A DNA stretch of 64,000 bases from positions 3,162,001 through 3,226,000 of the forward strand of contig NZ_CP113264.1 in the NCBI RefSeq assembly GCF_026642255.1, read 5' to 3'. Shown in pieces: positions 34,424 through 44,411 of the stretch; position 1 is the first letter of the stretch, and every line of letters begins with the position of its first letter. A program made the translations under genes and the position numbers. Source of the DNA: Streptomonospora nanhaiensis. Lineage in GTDB: Bacteria; Actinomycetota; Actinomycetes; Streptosporangiales; Streptosporangiaceae. The notes below the pieces were generated by a model, which was given only the letters and a program-made list of their open reading frames with translations, was not told where the DNA came from and made no database searches.

Positions 34424-35505
34424 AGCCGCACCACCGAACGCAGGACGTCGCCGCGCTCCATGCGGACGAAGGCCTCCTCGATGTCGCCCAGGCCGATCTC
34501 CTCGCTGACGAAGGCGCCCAGGTCCAGGCGGCCCTGGAGGTGGAGGTCGACGAGCATGGGGAAGTCCCGCGAGGGGAGGCAGTCGCCGTACCAGGACGAC
34601 TTCAGCGCGCCCCCGCGCCCGAACACGTCCAGCAGCGGCAGCTCCAGGCGCATCTCCGGCGTGGGCACGCCCACCAGGACCACGGTGCCCGCCAGGTCGC
34701 GGGCGTAGAACGCCTGCTCGTAGGTGGAGGGCAGCCCGACCGCGTCGATGACCACGTCCGCGCCGAAGCCGCCGGTCAGCTCGCGGATCGCCTCGACGGG
34801 GTCGGCGGCGGAGGCGTTGACCGTGTGGGTGGCGCCGAAACCGCGCGCCTGCTCGAGCTTGCGGTCCTCCAGGTCCACGGCGATGATCCGGTTCGCCCCC
34901 GCGAGGCGGGCCCCGGCGACGGCCGCGCAGCCCACGCCGCCGCAGCCGATGACCGCGACGGAGTCGCCGCGGGTCACCCCGCCGGTGTTGACGGCGGCGC
35001 CGATCCCGGCCATGACCCCGCAGCCGAGCAGCCCGGCGGCGGCCGGTGAGGCCTCCGGGTCGACCTTGGTGCACTGGCCCGCGGCGACGAGGGTCTTCTC
35101 GGCGAAGGCGCCGATGCCCAGGGCGGGGGAGAGCTCGGTGCCGTCCTCCAGGGTCATCCTCTGGGTGGCGTTGTGGGTGTCGAAGCAGTACTGGGGGCGG
35201 CCGCGCCGACAGGCGCGGCACTCACCGCACACCGCGCGCCAGTTCAGGACGACGTAGTCGCCGGGCCGGACGTTGACGACGCCCTCGCCGACGGACTCCA
35301 CCACGCCCGCGGCCTCGTGGCCGAGCAGGAACGGGTACTCGTCGTTGATGCCGCCCTCGCGGTAGTGCAGGTCGGTGTGGCACACCCCGCACGCCTGGAC
35401 CCGGACCACTGCCTCCCCGGGGCCCGGATCGGGGACGACGATCGTGGTCAGTTCGACGGGTGCTCCCTTGGCACGGGAGATCACACCCTGTACCCGCTGA
35501 GACAT
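34420..35505 (-). CDS. mscR: S-(hydroxymethyl)mycothiol dehydrogenase
   Basis: This 361-residue zinc-dependent alcohol dehydrogenase matches the mycothiol-dependent formaldehyde dehydrogenase (MscR/AdhE2) in length and motifs: catalytic-zinc [14 protein letters not shown] and GHEAAG, structural-zinc [15 protein letters not shown], the Rossmann [18 protein letters not shown], and a Lys/Arg-rich substrate pocket. It oxidises the mycothiol-formaldehyde adduct with NAD to S-formylmycothiol. ATG 35505 has GGGAG before it; longer frames are not supported. It is first in a two-gene operon with the MBL hydrolase. An inverted repeat 75-90 bases upstream could bind a regulator, and the LysR gene lies next upstream on the same strand. 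Confidence 0.93.
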   Translation of the reverse strand: MSQRVQGVISRAKGAPVELTTIVVPDPGPGEAVVRVQACGVCHTDLHYREGGINDEYPFLLGHEAAGVVESVGEGVVNVRPGDYVVLNWRAVCGECRACRRGRPQYCFDTHNATQRMTLEDGTELSPALGIGAFAEKTLVAAGQCTKVDPEASPAAAGLLGCGVMAGIGAAVNTGGVTRGDSVAVIGCGGVGCAAVAGARLAGANRIIAVDLEDRKLEQARGFGATHTVNASAADPVEAIRELTGGFGADVVIDAVGLPSTYEQAFYARDLAGTVVLVGVPTPEMRLELPLLDVFGRGGALKSSWYGDCLPSRDFPMLVDLHLQGRLDLGAFVSEEIGLGDIEEAFVRMERGDVLRSVVRL

Positions 35506-35578
35506 CTGGGCTCCCAAGACGTGGCTGTTGGCCGGAGCCGGCGGGCTCCGCTCCCGCCACCATGCCGCACCGGGCTCA

Positions 35579-35595
35579 CACATGTCCAACATGTG
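35579..35595. promoter_or_regulatory. Inverted repeat upstream of mscR (operator candidate)
   Basis: CACATGT and ACATGTG flank CCA to form a perfect 7-3-7 dyad, in the 103-base gap between the LysR stop and the mscR start. It sits where an operator or activator site would be expected. Confidence 0.45.
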
Positions 35596-35608
35596 AGAAG
35601 AGTGGGAT

Positions 35609-36499
35609 TCACGCGTGGGAGTCATCAATCGGGTGCTCCTCGCGCAGCAGGTCGAGGAACGCGCGGGTCGCGCCCGAGGGGTGGGAGCCGCGCGGCGTGG
35701 CCAGCCCGACCCGCCATCGCGTGCCGCCGGGCAGGGGAGCGCTCCGCAGCCCGGCCGCCTGCGGCTTGTCCACGACCGGCCGCGGCACGACCGCCACCCC
35801 CATCCGGCGGCGCACCAGGTCCAGGAGGGTGTACACGTCGTTGACCTGGAGGGCCACCCTGCGGGTGATGCCGAACTCGGCGAACGCGAGGTCCGCGCAG
35901 TCCCGCGCGCCCCACCCCGGGTGCAGGTCCACGTAGTCCTCCCGCTCCAGCTGGGCCAGCACGCCCCCCGCGTCGATCGCGTGGTCGGGACCGGCCAGGA
36001 GCATCAGCGGCTCCTCCGAGATGCGCAGCAGGTCCGTGCCCCCCTCGCCCTCGAGGGGGCCCGCCACCAGGGCCGCGTCCAGCAGTCCGGCCCGCACCTG
36101 GTCCATCAGCTGGCCCGTGGCGGCCTGCTGGAGGTTGATCGCCACCTGCGGGTGCAGCGAGCGGTAGGAGTGCAGGAGGGGCGCGGCCTCCACGACCCCC
36201 ATGCACTGCTCGGTGCCCAGGGCCAGGGTGCCGCGCACGCCGTCGCCGTCGGCCACCAGGTCCCTGAGCCCGTCCGCGGCGGAGAGGATGCGCTGGGCCT
36301 CGGCCCACAGCAGGCGGCCGGTCGGAGTGGGGCTCACGCGCCGGGTGGTGCGCAGGAGGAGCTGGGCGTCGAGGTCCCTCTCCAGCGCCCGGATCGACGC
36401 GGACAGGCCGGACTGGGTGATGCCGAGGTACTCGGCGGCGCGGGTGAAGTGCTGCTCCTCGCACACCGCGGCGAAGTGTCTCAACTGTCGAAGCTCCAC
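35609..36499 (-). CDS. LysR-family transcriptional regulator
   Basis: The 296-residue regulator has the LysR winged helix in the first 60 residues ([20 protein letters not shown], then [19 protein letters not shown]) and a two-lobed effector domain (from about residue 90, [18 protein letters not shown]). GTG 36499 starts exactly at the conserved MELRQLRHF. It precedes mscR on the same strand with a 103-base gap, unlike the divergent arrangement usual for LysR genes. Whether it controls the formaldehyde pair or something distant is unknown. Confidence 0.9.
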   Translation of the reverse strand: MELRQLRHFAAVCEEQHFTRAAEYLGITQSGLSASIRALERDLDAQLLLRTTRRVSPTPTGRLLWAEAQRILSAADGLRDLVADGDGVRGTLALGTEQCMGVVEAAPLLHSYRSLHPQVAINLQQAATGQLMDQVRAGLLDAALVAGPLEGEGGTDLLRISEEPLMLLAGPDHAIDAGGVLAQLEREDYVDLHPGWGARDCADLAFAEFGITRRVALQVNDVYTLLDLVRRRMGVAVVPRPVVDKPQAAGLRSAPLPGGTRWRVGLATPRGSHPSGATRAFLDLLREEHPIDDSHA

Positions 36500-36619
36500 G
36501 GCGCCAGCCTAACGAGCGCCGGGGGCCGGGCCGACCGCGCGCGGGGACCCGGCCCGCCGGGCGGGCGGTCGCGGCGGCCGGCCCGCCGCGTCACACCGGC
36601 CGCGCTCCCGGGCGCGACG

Positions 36620-37381
36620 CTAGAGGGACGTGCTCAGGCCCAGGCCGAGGCCGCCGTCCACGGGGATCTCCGCGCCGGAGGTGAAGGTGGCCCCGAACCC
36701 CAGGAACAGGACGGCCCGCGCGACCTCGGCCACGGTGCCGTGCCGTCCCATGGGGGTGGCCTCGTCGCCGACCCTCATGAACTCGGCCCTGGTCTCCTCC
36801 GTGAGGCCCGAGACCCCCATGGAGGGGGTGTCCACGAAGCCCGGCGCCACCGAGTTCACCCGGATCCCGCGCGGCAGCAGCTCCGAGGCGAGAACCCGCG
36901 AGAACCCCAGCACGGCCGCCTTCGTGCCGGTGTACACGCTCATCCCCGGTGACCCGGTCACGTTGGTGACCGACGTGGTGAACACGATGGACCCGCCGTC
37001 GGCGACCAGCGGCAGCAGCCGCTGCACCGTGAAGAAGGCCCCCTTCGTGTTGACCGCGAACATCCGGTCGTAGGACTCCTCGGTGACCTCCGTGAACGGG
37101 CTGAACTCGGACGTGCCCACGTTGACGTGGAGGAAGTCGATCCCGCCCAGGGCGGAGCCCACGATCTCGGCCAGCGCCTCGGTGTCGGCCCGGTCGGCGG
37201 CGTCGGCGCGCACCACGTGCACGTCCGGCCCCAGCCGGCCGCGCGCCTCCTCCAGGTTCTTCTCGTTGCGCCCGGTCAGCAGGACCCGGGCCCCTCCGGC
37301 GACGAGGTCCTCGACCACGCCCAGGCCCATCCCGTGCGTCCCGCCGATCACCACTGCGCGCTTGCCGCTGTACTCGCTCAT
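36620..37381 (-). CDS. Short-chain dehydrogenase/reductase (SDR)
   Basis: The 253-residue classical SDR has [17 protein letters not shown] (TGxxxGxG nucleotide loop), [11 protein letters not shown] (Asp contacting adenine), the NVGTSEFSP strand in place of the usual NNAG, the active Ser/Tyr/Lys in [20 protein letters not shown], and a C-terminal [14 protein letters not shown]. It oxidises or reduces an alcohol/ketone using NAD(P)H. ATG 37381 has GGAAAG upstream. It is divergent from the large SARP-type regulator with only 107 bases between starts, so it is probably a target of that regulator. The NAG-to-NVG change is worth noting. Confidence 0.9.
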   Translation of the reverse strand: MSEYSGKRAVVIGGTHGMGLGVVEDLVAGGARVLLTGRNEKNLEEARGRLGPDVHVVRADAADRADTEALAEIVGSALGGIDFLHVNVGTSEFSPFTEVTEESYDRMFAVNTKGAFFTVQRLLPLVADGGSIVFTTSVTNVTGSPGMSVYTGTKAAVLGFSRVLASELLPRGIRVNSVAPGFVDTPSMGVSGLTEETRAEFMRVGDEATPMGRHGTVAEVARAVLFLGFGATFTSGAEIPVDGGLGLGLSTSL

Positions 37382-37476
37382 CTTTCCCGCCAGGTGTCTC
37401 CCGTGGGGAGGCCCGGCGGCCTCCCCGTGTGACCACCACGATGGCCGCGGCCGCCACGGGTCCCCCACGGGAACAC

Positions 37477-37488
37477 TACGGTTGGCAC
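37477..37488 (+). promoter_or_regulatory. Leaderless-type -10 element of the SARP regulator gene
   Basis: TACGGT at 37477-37482 ends six bases before ATG 37489, with no ribosome-binding site. The TANNNT box and spacing fit leaderless initiation. Confidence 0.5.
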
Positions 37489-40400
37489 ATGCGATTCGGG
37501 GTGCTGGGGCCGCTGGCCGTGTGGACCGACGACGGCGGGCCCGTCAGGATCGGCGACGCCAAGGTCCGCGCCCTGCTGTCGTCCCTGCTGCTCGCCCGCG
37601 GACGGCCGGTCCCCGCGGACCGCCTCGTCCGGGACCTGTGGGGCGACCGCCCGCCGGCCAGGCCCTCCGCCGTCCTCCAGGCCCGGGTCTCCCAGCTGCG
37701 CGGCGACCTGGAGCGCGCCGAGCCCGGGGCCCGCGCCCTGGTCCGCCACCGCGCCCCCGGCTACCTGCTGGAGGCGGACGACCTCGACGCCGCCCGGTTC
37801 GAGGACCTGGTCCGCCGGGCGGGCACGGCCGCCGACCCGCGCGGCAGGGCCGACCTGCTCACCCGGGCCCTCGGCCTGTGGCGCGGCCCGGTCCTGTCCG
37901 AGTTCTCGGACGCCGACCCCGCCCTGTCCGCCGCCGCCCGGTGGGAAGAGCTGCGGGTGACCGCCGTGGAGGAGCGGGCCCTGGCCCGCCTCGAACTGGG
38001 CGAGCACCCCGCGCTCGTCGCCGAGCTGGCCGAGGAGGCCGCCCGCCACCCCTACCGCGAACGCCTGCACGCGGCCCACATCCGGGCCCTCTACGGCGCG
38101 GGCCGCCAGGGCGAGGCGCTCGCCGCCCACGAGCGGCTCCGCGCCCGGCTGGCCGACGAGCTGGGGATCGACCCCGGACCCGAGCTGGCGGCCCTGCACC
38201 GCGCGGTCCTGGCCCAGGATCCCTCCCTCGACCCGCCGCGCGGCCCGGCGGACGCCCCGGAGCCGTCCCCGGCGCCGGACCCCGGGCCGCGGCGCCCCGA
38301 GCCCCCGGGCACGGGGCTCCCGCCGGCGCCCGTGGGGGACCTGGTCGGACGCGACGTCCAGCTCCGGGCGCTGCGCCCCCTCGTCGCGGACCGGCGCCTG
38401 GTCACCCTCACGGGCCCCGGCGGCGTCGGCAAGACACGGCTGGCCCTGGCGGTGGCGGCACAGGACCCCGCGGACACCGTGCGGTTCGTGGAACTCGCCG
38501 GACTCGCCCCGGACGGCGACCCCGTCCCCGCGCTGGCCGCCGTCCTCGGGGTGCGTGACGACGGGGCCGGCCCCGGGCTCCTGGACAGGGTCGCCGAACT
38601 CCTGCGCGGGGGAGGCCCCCTCCTGGTCCTCGACAACTGCGAGCACGTCGTCGCCCCCGTCGCGGACGCGGTCTCCCGGCTCCTGCGCTCCGCCCCCGGC
38701 CTGCGGATCCTCGCCACCAGCCGGGTGCCCCTCGACGTGACCGGCGAGCACCTGTTCGCGGTCCCCCCGCTGGACGTGCCCGGACCCGGTGCGGACACGC
38801 CCGAGGCCCTCGCCGGATCCGGCGCGGTCCGGCTCTTCACCGCCCGCGCGGAGGCCGCCGTCGCCGGGTTCGCCCTCGACGCGGACACCGCGCCCGCCGT
38901 CGCCACGGTGTGCCGCCGCCTGGACGGCATCCCCCTCGCGCTCGAACTGGCCGCCACCCGGCTGCGCCACATGCGGGCCGCCGACCTCGCCGCCCGCCTG
39001 GACGACCGCTTCGCGCTCCTGGGGGTGGGCCGCCGCGACGCGCCCGCCAGGCAGCGCACCCTGCGGGCGGTGATCGACTGGAGCTGGGAACCCCTCGACG
39101 CCCCCGAGCGCGCCGTGCTCTCCCGCCTGGCCGTGCACGCGGACGGATGCGACCTGGACACCGCCGAGGAGGTCTGCTCCGACGGGGAGGGCGTCCCCCG
39201 GGCCCGGGTGCTGGACCTGGTCGGCTCCCTCGTCGACCGGTCGCTGGTCGTGGCCGCCGACCGTCCGGGGGGCACCCGCTACCACCTCCTGGAGTCGGTG
39301 GCCGCGTACGCGCTCGAACGGCTGGAGGAGGCCGGGGAGGCGGGAAGGACCCGGGCCCGCCACGCGGCCCACTTCGCCGACCTGGCCGAGCGCGCCGACG
39401 CGCTCCTGCGCGGCCCCGAGCAGGGGCACTGGCTGGAGCGCCTGGACCGCGAGAGCGCGAACCTGCGCGCGGCCCTGGAGTTCGCGGTCGGCGAGGGCGA
39501 CGCCCACCTCGCGGCCCGCCTGGCCAACGCCCTGTGCTGGTACCGCTACCTGCGCGGACGCACCGGGGAGGCCCGCGACGCCCTGGACGCCGCGCTCCGC
39601 GCGGGGGCCGGCCCGGTCGCGGGCGCGCCCTCCCCGGACCGGACGCTGCGGGGCGGGGAGGCGCGGGCCCGGGCCGTCGTGTGGCGGACGGCCCTGTCCG
39701 CCCCCGGGTCCGAGGACGACCGGAGCAGGCGCGCCGCCGCCGACGAGGACCTCGCCGGGGTCGGTGACCCGGCCGAGCGCGCCCGGCTGGCCTGGTTCTC
39801 GGAGCTCACCCGCTGGGGCCTCGGCGACCTGGACCGCGCGACCCGCCGGACGGAGGAGGCGCTCGCCGCCTCGCTGGAGGCGGGGGACCCCTGGTGCGCC
39901 GCCGTCTGCCGGGTGGGGCTCGCCCGGACCGCGTTCGTGCAGGGCTCCCCGGCGGAGGCGCTGCGCCTGGCCGCGGAGGGCGAACGCGTTCTGCGCGGGC
40001 TGGGGGACCGGTGGGGCGTCCTCCACGCCTCCGACGTCCTCGCCCAGGCGGCGGAGGCGCTCGGGGACTTCGGGGACGCCGCCGCCCGGCACGCCGAGGG
40101 GCTGCGGATCGCCGAGGAGCTGCGCCTGTGGCGCACGGTCTCCCTCAAGCTGGCCGGCCTGGGGAGGATCGCCCTCCTGGAGGGCGACCTGGACCGCGCC
40201 GACACCCTGCACTCCCGGGCGCTGCGCGTGGCGCAGGAGCACTCCGACGCGGTGGCCGAGCAGTTCGCCGACGCGGGGATCGCGCTGACCGCCCGCCGCC
40301 GGGGCGACCTCGACCTGGCGGAGCGGTCGCTGCGCCGCCGCCTGGCGTGGAACCGGCGCGTGGACGGGCGGATCGGGACCGCCTTCATCCTCACCCAGCT

Positions 40401-40683
40401 GGGGTTCGTCGCCGAGCAGCGCGGTGACGCCGCCGAGGCCCTCGACCTGCACCGGCAGGGGCTCGGCGAGGCCGAGCGCGGCGGCGACCCCCGCGCCGTC
40501 GCCCTCGCGCTCGAGGGGCTGGCCGGGGCGCGCTCCCTGGCGGGGGAGCACGGGGCCGCGGCCGAACTCCTGGACCGTGCCCGCGCCCTGCGCGACGGGG
40601 TCGGCATGCCGCTGCCCCCGGCCGAGCGCTGGGACGTCGACCGGATCACCGAGCGCATCCGGGCGGGGTCCCGCGCCGGCTGA
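37489..40683 (+). CDS. AfsR/SARP-type regulator with NB-ARC-like ATPase and TPR domains
   Basis: This 1064-residue regulator has the AfsR/DnrI architecture. An OmpR-type winged helix covers residues 1-93 ([15 protein letters not shown], then [22 protein letters not shown]), and a bacterial transcriptional activation domain runs to about 245 ([20 protein letters not shown]). The STAND ATPase has Walker [12 protein letters not shown] near residue 309, Walker [10 protein letters not shown], and an NB-ARC-like helical part; long TPR-like helices run from about 600 to the end. Such proteins activate secondary-metabolite or stress genes. The start is the leaderless ATG 37489; a frame open to 37429 adds nothing protein-like. 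The divergent SDR gene is the nearest likely target. Confidence 0.92.
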   Translation: MRFGVLGPLAVWTDDGGPVRIGDAKVRALLSSLLLARGRPVPADRLVRDLWGDRPPARPSAVLQARVSQLRGDLERAEPGARALVRHRAPGYLLEADDLDAARFEDLVRRAGTAADPRGRADLLTRALGLWRGPVLSEFSDADPALSAAARWEELRVTAVEERALARLELGEHPALVAELAEEAARHPYRERLHAAHIRALYGAGRQGEALAAHERLRARLADELGIDPGPELAALHRAVLAQDPSLDPPRGPADAPEPSPAPDPGPRRPEPPGTGLPPAPVGDLVGRDVQLRALRPLVADRRLVTLTGPGGVGKTRLALAVAAQDPADTVRFVELAGLAPDGDPVPALAAVLGVRDDGAGPGLLDRVAELLRGGGPLLVLDNCEHVVAPVADAVSRLLRSAPGLRILATSRVPLDVTGEHLFAVPPLDVPGPGADTPEALAGSGAVRLFTARAEAAVAGFALDADTAPAVATVCRRLDGIPLALELAATRLRHMRAADLAARLDDRFALLGVGRRDAPARQRTLRAVIDWSWEPLDAPERAVLSRLAVHADGCDLDTAEEVCSDGEGVPRARVLDLVGSLVDRSLVVAADRPGGTRYHLLESVAAYALERLEEAGEAGRTRARHAAHFADLAERADALLRGPEQGHWLERLDRESANLRAALEFAVGEGDAHLAARLANALCWYRYLRGRTGEARDALDAALRAGAGPVAGAPSPDRTLRGGEARARAVVWRTALSAPGSEDDRSRRAAADEDLAGVGDPAERARLAWFSELTRWGLGDLDRATRRTEEALAASLEAGDPWCAAVCRVGLARTAFVQGSPAEALRLAAEGERVLRGLGDRWGVLHASDVLAQAAEALGDFGDAAARHAEGLRIAEELRLWRTVSLKLAGLGRIALLEGDLDRADTLHSRALRVAQEHSDAVAEQFADAGIALTARRRGDLDLAERSLRRRLAWNRRVDGRIGTAFILTQLGFVAEQRGDAAEALDLHRQGLGEAERGGDPRAVALALEGLAGARSLAGEHGAAAELLDRARALRDGVGMPLPPAERWDVDRITERIRAGSRAG

Positions 40684-40746
40684 GCGGGGGCACGGGGAGA
40701 AACGGCGGCCCGGGCCGGGAACGGGGGTGGGGACGGCCCGGGGAGG

Positions 40747-40779
40747 GGCGGTGCCCGCCGGGGGACGGCGGGCACCGCC
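40747..40779. terminator. Bidirectional terminator hairpin
   Basis: A 13-pair perfect stem (40747-40759 with 40767-40779) and seven-base loop lie between the convergent SARP regulator and amidase genes. Confidence 0.7.
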
Positions 40780-40828
40780 GGCAGACGCGCACGAGCGACG
40801 CCGAACGGGGAGGCGTTCTCGCGCCGGG

Positions 40829-41638
40829 TCAGCGGGTGAAGTCGTCGGGTCCCCGGCCGGGGCCGTGGTAGAACTCGCGCTGCGGCTCGTCCTCCGGCAC
40901 GGGCGGGAAGGTCGGCCCCTCACCGGAGGGCTCGCGCAGCGAGTGGAGGTCCACGCCCTGGGCCGTGAGCACGGAGGCGGTGGCGTTGCGCAGGTCGGGG
41001 AGCATCGCGTACAGCACGTCCCCGGGGCAGGCGGTGGCGTTGAAGTCCCGGTGCCCGCGGATCGCGCTCTGGGGGTTGAGCCCGTAGGCCCCGCACAGCC
41101 AGGACAGGGTGGCGACGAGGGCGTTGGTCAGGGCCTGGGTGGGCCCCGTGGTCATGTAGGTGCCCTCGTTCTCGATCCCGATGCAGGTGCTGTTGTTGTT
41201 GGCGACGTGGGTTCCCACGACGTGGTGGCCCGCCCCGACGGCCTCCGGGGTGCGGTCGCGGCCCTCCATGACGTGCCCGCCGCGGCTGATGGTCAGCTGC
41301 TGACCGGCGTCGATCCAGCCGTTGCTGTCCATGTGGTAGTTCTGGATCGACCGGGACAGGGCCAGGGCGTGGTCGAGCGAGTAGTTGGTGCTGTTGGGCG
41401 TCGCGGTGTGGTGGACCACGATGTAGCTCGGCCGGTTGGCCAGGACCTGGATCGGGCTCGACGGCGGCCGGGCGTTCCAGGCGCCCCGCCAGTACAGGAA
41501 CGAGGGGGCTGCCTGGGCGGAGGCGCTCGTGGCGCCGCCCACGGTGAGCGCGCCGCCGAGGACGGCGACTCCCGAGGCCGCGGCCGCTCCGCGCAGGATG
41601 GTGCGCCGATCCGGTCCGGACGGGTGGGTGTGTGGCAT
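40829..41638 (-). CDS. Tat-exported N-acetylmuramoyl-L-alanine amidase / PGRP-type protein
   Basis: The 269-residue protein has a Tat signal (DRRTILRGAAAASGVAVLGG) and an Amidase_2/PGRP domain. YIVVHHTATPN provides the first zinc His, GHHVVGTHVANNNSTCIGIENEGTY the middle, and IRGHRDFNATACPGD the second His and the Cys ligand. It cleaves the MurNAc-L-Ala bond of peptidoglycan outside the cell. A Pro/Glu-rich tail of about 40 residues follows. The ATG at 41638 gives a normal Tat N-terminus. It is a single gene bounded by hairpins. Confidence 0.9.
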   Translation of the reverse strand: MPHTHPSGPDRRTILRGAAAASGVAVLGGALTVGGATSASAQAAPSFLYWRGAWNARPPSSPIQVLANRPSYIVVHHTATPNSTNYSLDHALALSRSIQNYHMDSNGWIDAGQQLTISRGGHVMEGRDRTPEAVGAGHHVVGTHVANNNSTCIGIENEGTYMTTGPTQALTNALVATLSWLCGAYGLNPQSAIRGHRDFNATACPGDVLYAMLPDLRNATASVLTAQGVDLHSLREPSGEGPTFPPVPEDEPQREFYHGPGRGPDDFTR

Positions 41639-41984
41639 GGGGGGACCCTTCGTGGGGGGTGGTTACTTGCCAGTTCATAAAAGAACACGGACCACGGACC
41701 GTGCGCAAAGGGTGACCCGGAGATTTCTCTGTCCGCTTCCGGTCAGAATGCAAACCACCTGCCCCCGTAGTCAGAGGTCCCGACCGGGTGTAGGGGGAAA
41801 GGCTTTCGTGAGGGGTGCGCGATGACGTCACCGACGCGTTTCCAGGTTTCCCCGGTGTCATTCGCCCGACATTTCCCTGTCGTTTCCGAAGCCATTGGCG
41901 AAAAGACCGTGACCGGTGTGCGCCCCGCCTTTGCGCGACACGGCGGGAACGCGGATCCCGAGGTCGGGGGAGGCGTGGGAACGG
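41639..41984. other. Upstream region of the amidase gene
   Basis: There is no gene here. The part nearest the amidase is comparatively AT-rich (TTCATAAAAGAACACGG near 41674-41690) and is followed by a repeated CACGGAC motif, so promoter and operator sites for the leftward amidase are likely here. I looked for a ydaO-type riboswitch and could not recognise one. Confidence 0.45.
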
Positions 41985-42025
41985 CGCGGGGCCCGGTGGG
42001 ACCCGTGGTCCCACCGGGCCCCGCG
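41985..42025. terminator. Strong terminator of the DUF3817 gene
   Basis: A 17-pair perfect stem (41985-42001 with 42009-42025) and seven-base loop sit 15 bases beyond the DUF3817 stop codon. Confidence 0.75.
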
Positions 42026-42039
42026 GGGTCGGTGCGGTC

Positions 42040-42390
42040 TCAGGCGACCGGCTCGGGCGCCCTGTCGCGCTCCTTCGCACCGGCCGTCAGGCGCCCGCTG
42101 CGGTGCAGCCACCAGTCGGCGAGGAGGGTGCCCAGGGGAGGAACGGACGCGGCCAGGGCCACCAGCGTCGGCCACACGCCCCAGCGCAGGTGGAGCGCGG
42201 CGGCCAGGGCGACGGCCACGTAGACCATGAACGCCCCGCCGTGCAGGGGGCCGAAGATCTGCACGCCCAGTTCGCTGCCGTTCCCGAGGTACTTGAACCC
42301 CATGCCGACGAGGAGGCCGGCCCAGGTGAAGGCCTCGAAGACCGCCACCACGCGGAAGACGGTCGCTGTGACGCGGGGACTGATGTTCAC
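42040..42390 (-). CDS. DUF3817 integral membrane protein
   Basis: The 116-residue protein has three membrane helices and the DUF3817 pattern: FRVVAVFEAFTWAGLLVGMGFKY, then IFGPLHGGAFMVYVAVALAA with the conserved GPLHG and Tyr, and a final helix before a charged tail. Similar domains are found alone or fused to transporters in actinobacteria. Biochemical role unknown. ATG 42390 gives a five-residue lead-in. It stands alone, with its own terminator. Confidence 0.85.
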   Translation of the reverse strand: MNISPRVTATVFRVVAVFEAFTWAGLLVGMGFKYLGNGSELGVQIFGPLHGGAFMVYVAVALAAALHLRWGVWPTLVALAASVPPLGTLLADWWLHRSGRLTAGAKERDRAPEPVA

Positions 42391-42769
42391 GTTGTTCCTC
42401 GGACTCGTTCTCGCTGGACACGGCGGATCCCGGCGCTAGGGGCCGGGATGGGTCTCCAGGCTAGGACATGATGTGGAATGTCCGTCTTCGGGTGTCCGCC
42501 GGTCGAGCACGGCGGTCCTCCGCCCCCGCGGGGCGTGCGGCCCCGGCCGTGTCCGGGTGTGCGTCCGCGGGGACGGCGGGCGCCGCGCCCCCGCTGCGTT
42601 CCGGGGAGGTGACGTCTCCGTGTGGGGCGCCCGTCCCGGAGGTGCTCCGCGCCCTCGGCCGGAGCCCCCGCCGCCGTGCCCGGACCGCCGGAACCCTCCG
42701 GGCCGGGCCGCACTCCGCGCGGAGCGGTCGGCCGCACCCCGCGAGCCGCCCCCGGGCGAGGAACAGGGT
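42391..42769. other. GC-rich spacer, no gene seen
   Basis: This divergent spacer lies between the DUF3817 start and the iron-box promoter. Reading frames here have no protein-like character on either strand. Near 42465-42480 GACATGATGTGGAATGTCC contains a GGACATT-like dyad fragment that may belong to the DUF3817 promoter. Confidence 0.4.
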
Positions 42770-42788
42770 TTAGGCAAGGCTACCCTCA
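42770..42788 (+). promoter_or_regulatory. IdeR/DmdR-type iron box
   Basis: TTAGGCAAGGCTACCCTCA matches the 19-base consensus TTAGGTTAGGCTAACCTAA at 15 positions, about 90 bases before the siderophore-interacting gene. The gene should be repressed when iron is plentiful. Confidence 0.75.
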
Positions 42789-42879
42789 TCGGTGTTCCGA
42801 GGTCGGGCGTCCGAGCCGCCCGCGCCCGTTCCCGCCGCAGTCTCCGCCCAGGGCGGAACCACACCACCGAGGAGAAGCA

Positions 42880-43698
42880 GTGAGCACCCCGACCCACGAA
42901 CGCCGCGTCCAGAGGTACCCGCTGAAGCCGCGCGTCCTCGAAGTGGCCGACGTCGAGCGCGTCACCCCGCGCATGATCCGCGTCCACCTCGGCGGGCCCG
43001 ACCTCGCCGGGATGGAGAGCGCCAACTTCGACGACCACGTCAAGCTGTGGTTCCCCAACGAGGAGGGCGGGCACGTCCTGCCCGTCGTGGAGGACGACCG
43101 CTGCCTGAACTTCCGCGCCCCCGGCGTGGTGTTCCGCGACTACACCGTCCGCGCGCTCGACACGGGCGCCCGGTGCCTGACCGTCGACTTCGTCGCCCAC
43201 GACCACGGCCCGGCGGGACGCTGGGCGCAGGCCGCCCGGCGCGGCGACAAGCTGGGCGTGCTGGGCCCCCGCGGCACCGCCCGGATCAGCGGGGAGTTCG
43301 ACCACCACGTGCTGCTGGTGGACGAGACGGCGCTGCCGGCCGCCGCCCGCTACGTGGAGGAACTGCCCGCCGACGCCCGCGTGTTCGCGTTCTTCGAGGT
43401 GGCGGACGCCGGTGAGGAGCAGGAGCTCGAGGCCCCCGCCGGGGCCCGGATCACCTGGCTGCACCGGGGAGGGGCCGAGCCCGGCACCACCGACCTGCTG
43501 CTGGAGGCGTTCCGCTCCCTCGAACTGCCCGAGGGGGACGGGTTCGTGTACGCCGCCGGCGAGGCGAACACCCTCAAGCCGATCCGCCGCCTGCTCAAGG
43601 AGCGCGGGTTCGTCCGCAACGCGACCTGCGAGGTCGACGGCTACTGGCGCCGGGGCACCTCCAACCTCGACCACCACGCGGAGGACGACGACGAGTAG
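42880..43698 (+). CDS. Siderophore-interacting protein (ferric-siderophore reductase)
   Basis: The 272-residue SIP-family flavoprotein has an N-terminal FAD-binding barrel (VERVTPRMIRVHLGGPDL, then FRDYTVRALD with the RxYT flavin motif, and DFVAHDHGPAGRWA) and a C-terminal NAD(P)H-binding half (HHVLLVDETALPAAARYVEEL, FVYAAGEANTLKPIRRLL, GYWRRGTSN). These enzymes reduce Fe(III)-siderophores in the cytoplasm to release iron. GTG 42880 follows GAGGAG. The iron box upstream supports the role. No siderophore transporter or synthase is in the window. Confidence 0.93.
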   Translation: MSTPTHERRVQRYPLKPRVLEVADVERVTPRMIRVHLGGPDLAGMESANFDDHVKLWFPNEEGGHVLPVVEDDRCLNFRAPGVVFRDYTVRALDTGARCLTVDFVAHDHGPAGRWAQAARRGDKLGVLGPRGTARISGEFDHHVLLVDETALPAAARYVEELPADARVFAFFEVADAGEEQELEAPAGARITWLHRGGAEPGTTDLLLEAFRSLELPEGDGFVYAAGEANTLKPIRRLLKERGFVRNATCEVDGYWRRGTSNLDHHAEDDDE

Positions 43699-43730
43699 GG
43701 AGCCCGGGGAGGACGGGCGCGGGGCGGGTC

Positions 43731-44036
43731 TCAGCCGGTCCCGCGCTCCCGCAGCGGGACGAGCATCGCCTCCCGGACCCGCCGCCAGTCCACGCCCCCC
43801 AGCCCTGCCACGCCGAGGTCCTCGGCGACCGCCCCGACGCTGTGCAGGTCGTGGTCGTCGACCAGCTCCCGGCCGCCGTCGCCGTCCCTGTGGTCGCGCA
43901 CCAGGCCGGTCACGTACCGGCGCAGGGCCTCCTCACCGGTGATCGCCGCCGAGCGCGCGGACTCGTGCCAGCGGGCGTCGTGGGGGATCCACGCCGAGAT
44001 GACCTCGGTGGGACTGGGGCGCTCGTGCATTCTCAT
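43731..44036 (-). CDS. Small helical protein of unknown function
   Basis: The 101-residue product is predicted mainly helical and hydrophilic (EVISAWIPHDARWHESARSA, EEALRRYVTGLVRDHRDGDG, WRRVREAMLVPLRERG). No family was recognised. TAGCTT ends seven bases before ATG 44036, suggesting leaderless initiation; ATG 44030 is an alternative. It is convergent with the siderophore-interacting gene (32 bases apart). Codon use is normal for this genome, which supports it as a real gene. Confidence 0.6.
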   Translation of the reverse strand: MRMHERPSPTEVISAWIPHDARWHESARSAAITGEEALRRYVTGLVRDHRDGDGGRELVDDHDLHSVGAVAEDLGVAGLGGVDWRRVREAMLVPLRERGTG

Positions 44037-44405
44037 GCAGGGGAAGCTAGCAGGGGGGAGACCGGGTCCGCGTACTCCCCGGAGTGCGAAACCGCAGGTC
44101 GGGAGCGTTTGGGTCGGGCCGAATCCCGGGGCGCCCCGGCGCGCGCGGGGGCTCGGAGGGACGCGCGCCCTTCGGCGGGGTGTGCCGTACTCGCCCCTCC
44201 CGTGCGCGGGGGACGGGGACACGCGGTGGATGTACTCCGCCTTGCCGGCGTCCCTCCCGCGCGGGGGCTCGGGCCTGCCGGGGCCGCCGACGTTCGACCG
44301 GCCGTCCGCCCTCCTGCGGGGGCTCGGGCGGGCGGGCCCGCGACACGCCGGGGAGCACCGCCGCGGGGGTGGTGCCGGTGGCCGGAGCGGGCCGGTCGGT
44401 ACCGT
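44037..44405. other. Spacer with leaderless promoter of the GNAT gene
   Basis: There is no convincing gene in this divergent spacer. At its right end TACCGT (44400-44405) stands six bases before the GNAT ATG at 44412, a leaderless-type promoter. The centre is GC-rich, with repeated GGGGCTCGG motifs of no clear meaning. Confidence 0.45.
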
Positions 44406-44411
44406 GCCGTC

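Noticed and set aside
37378..40923. Minus-strand open frame of over 1100 codons opposite the SARP regulator
   Set aside because: Long antisense frames are expected in DNA this GC-rich. The composition is Gly/Arg/Pro/Val low complexity, and the plus strand carries a complete multidomain regulator.
41639..41984. Riboswitch (ydaO/c-di-AMP type) upstream of the cell-wall amidase
   Set aside because: The position would fit, but I could not find the conserved core or a convincing fold by eye.
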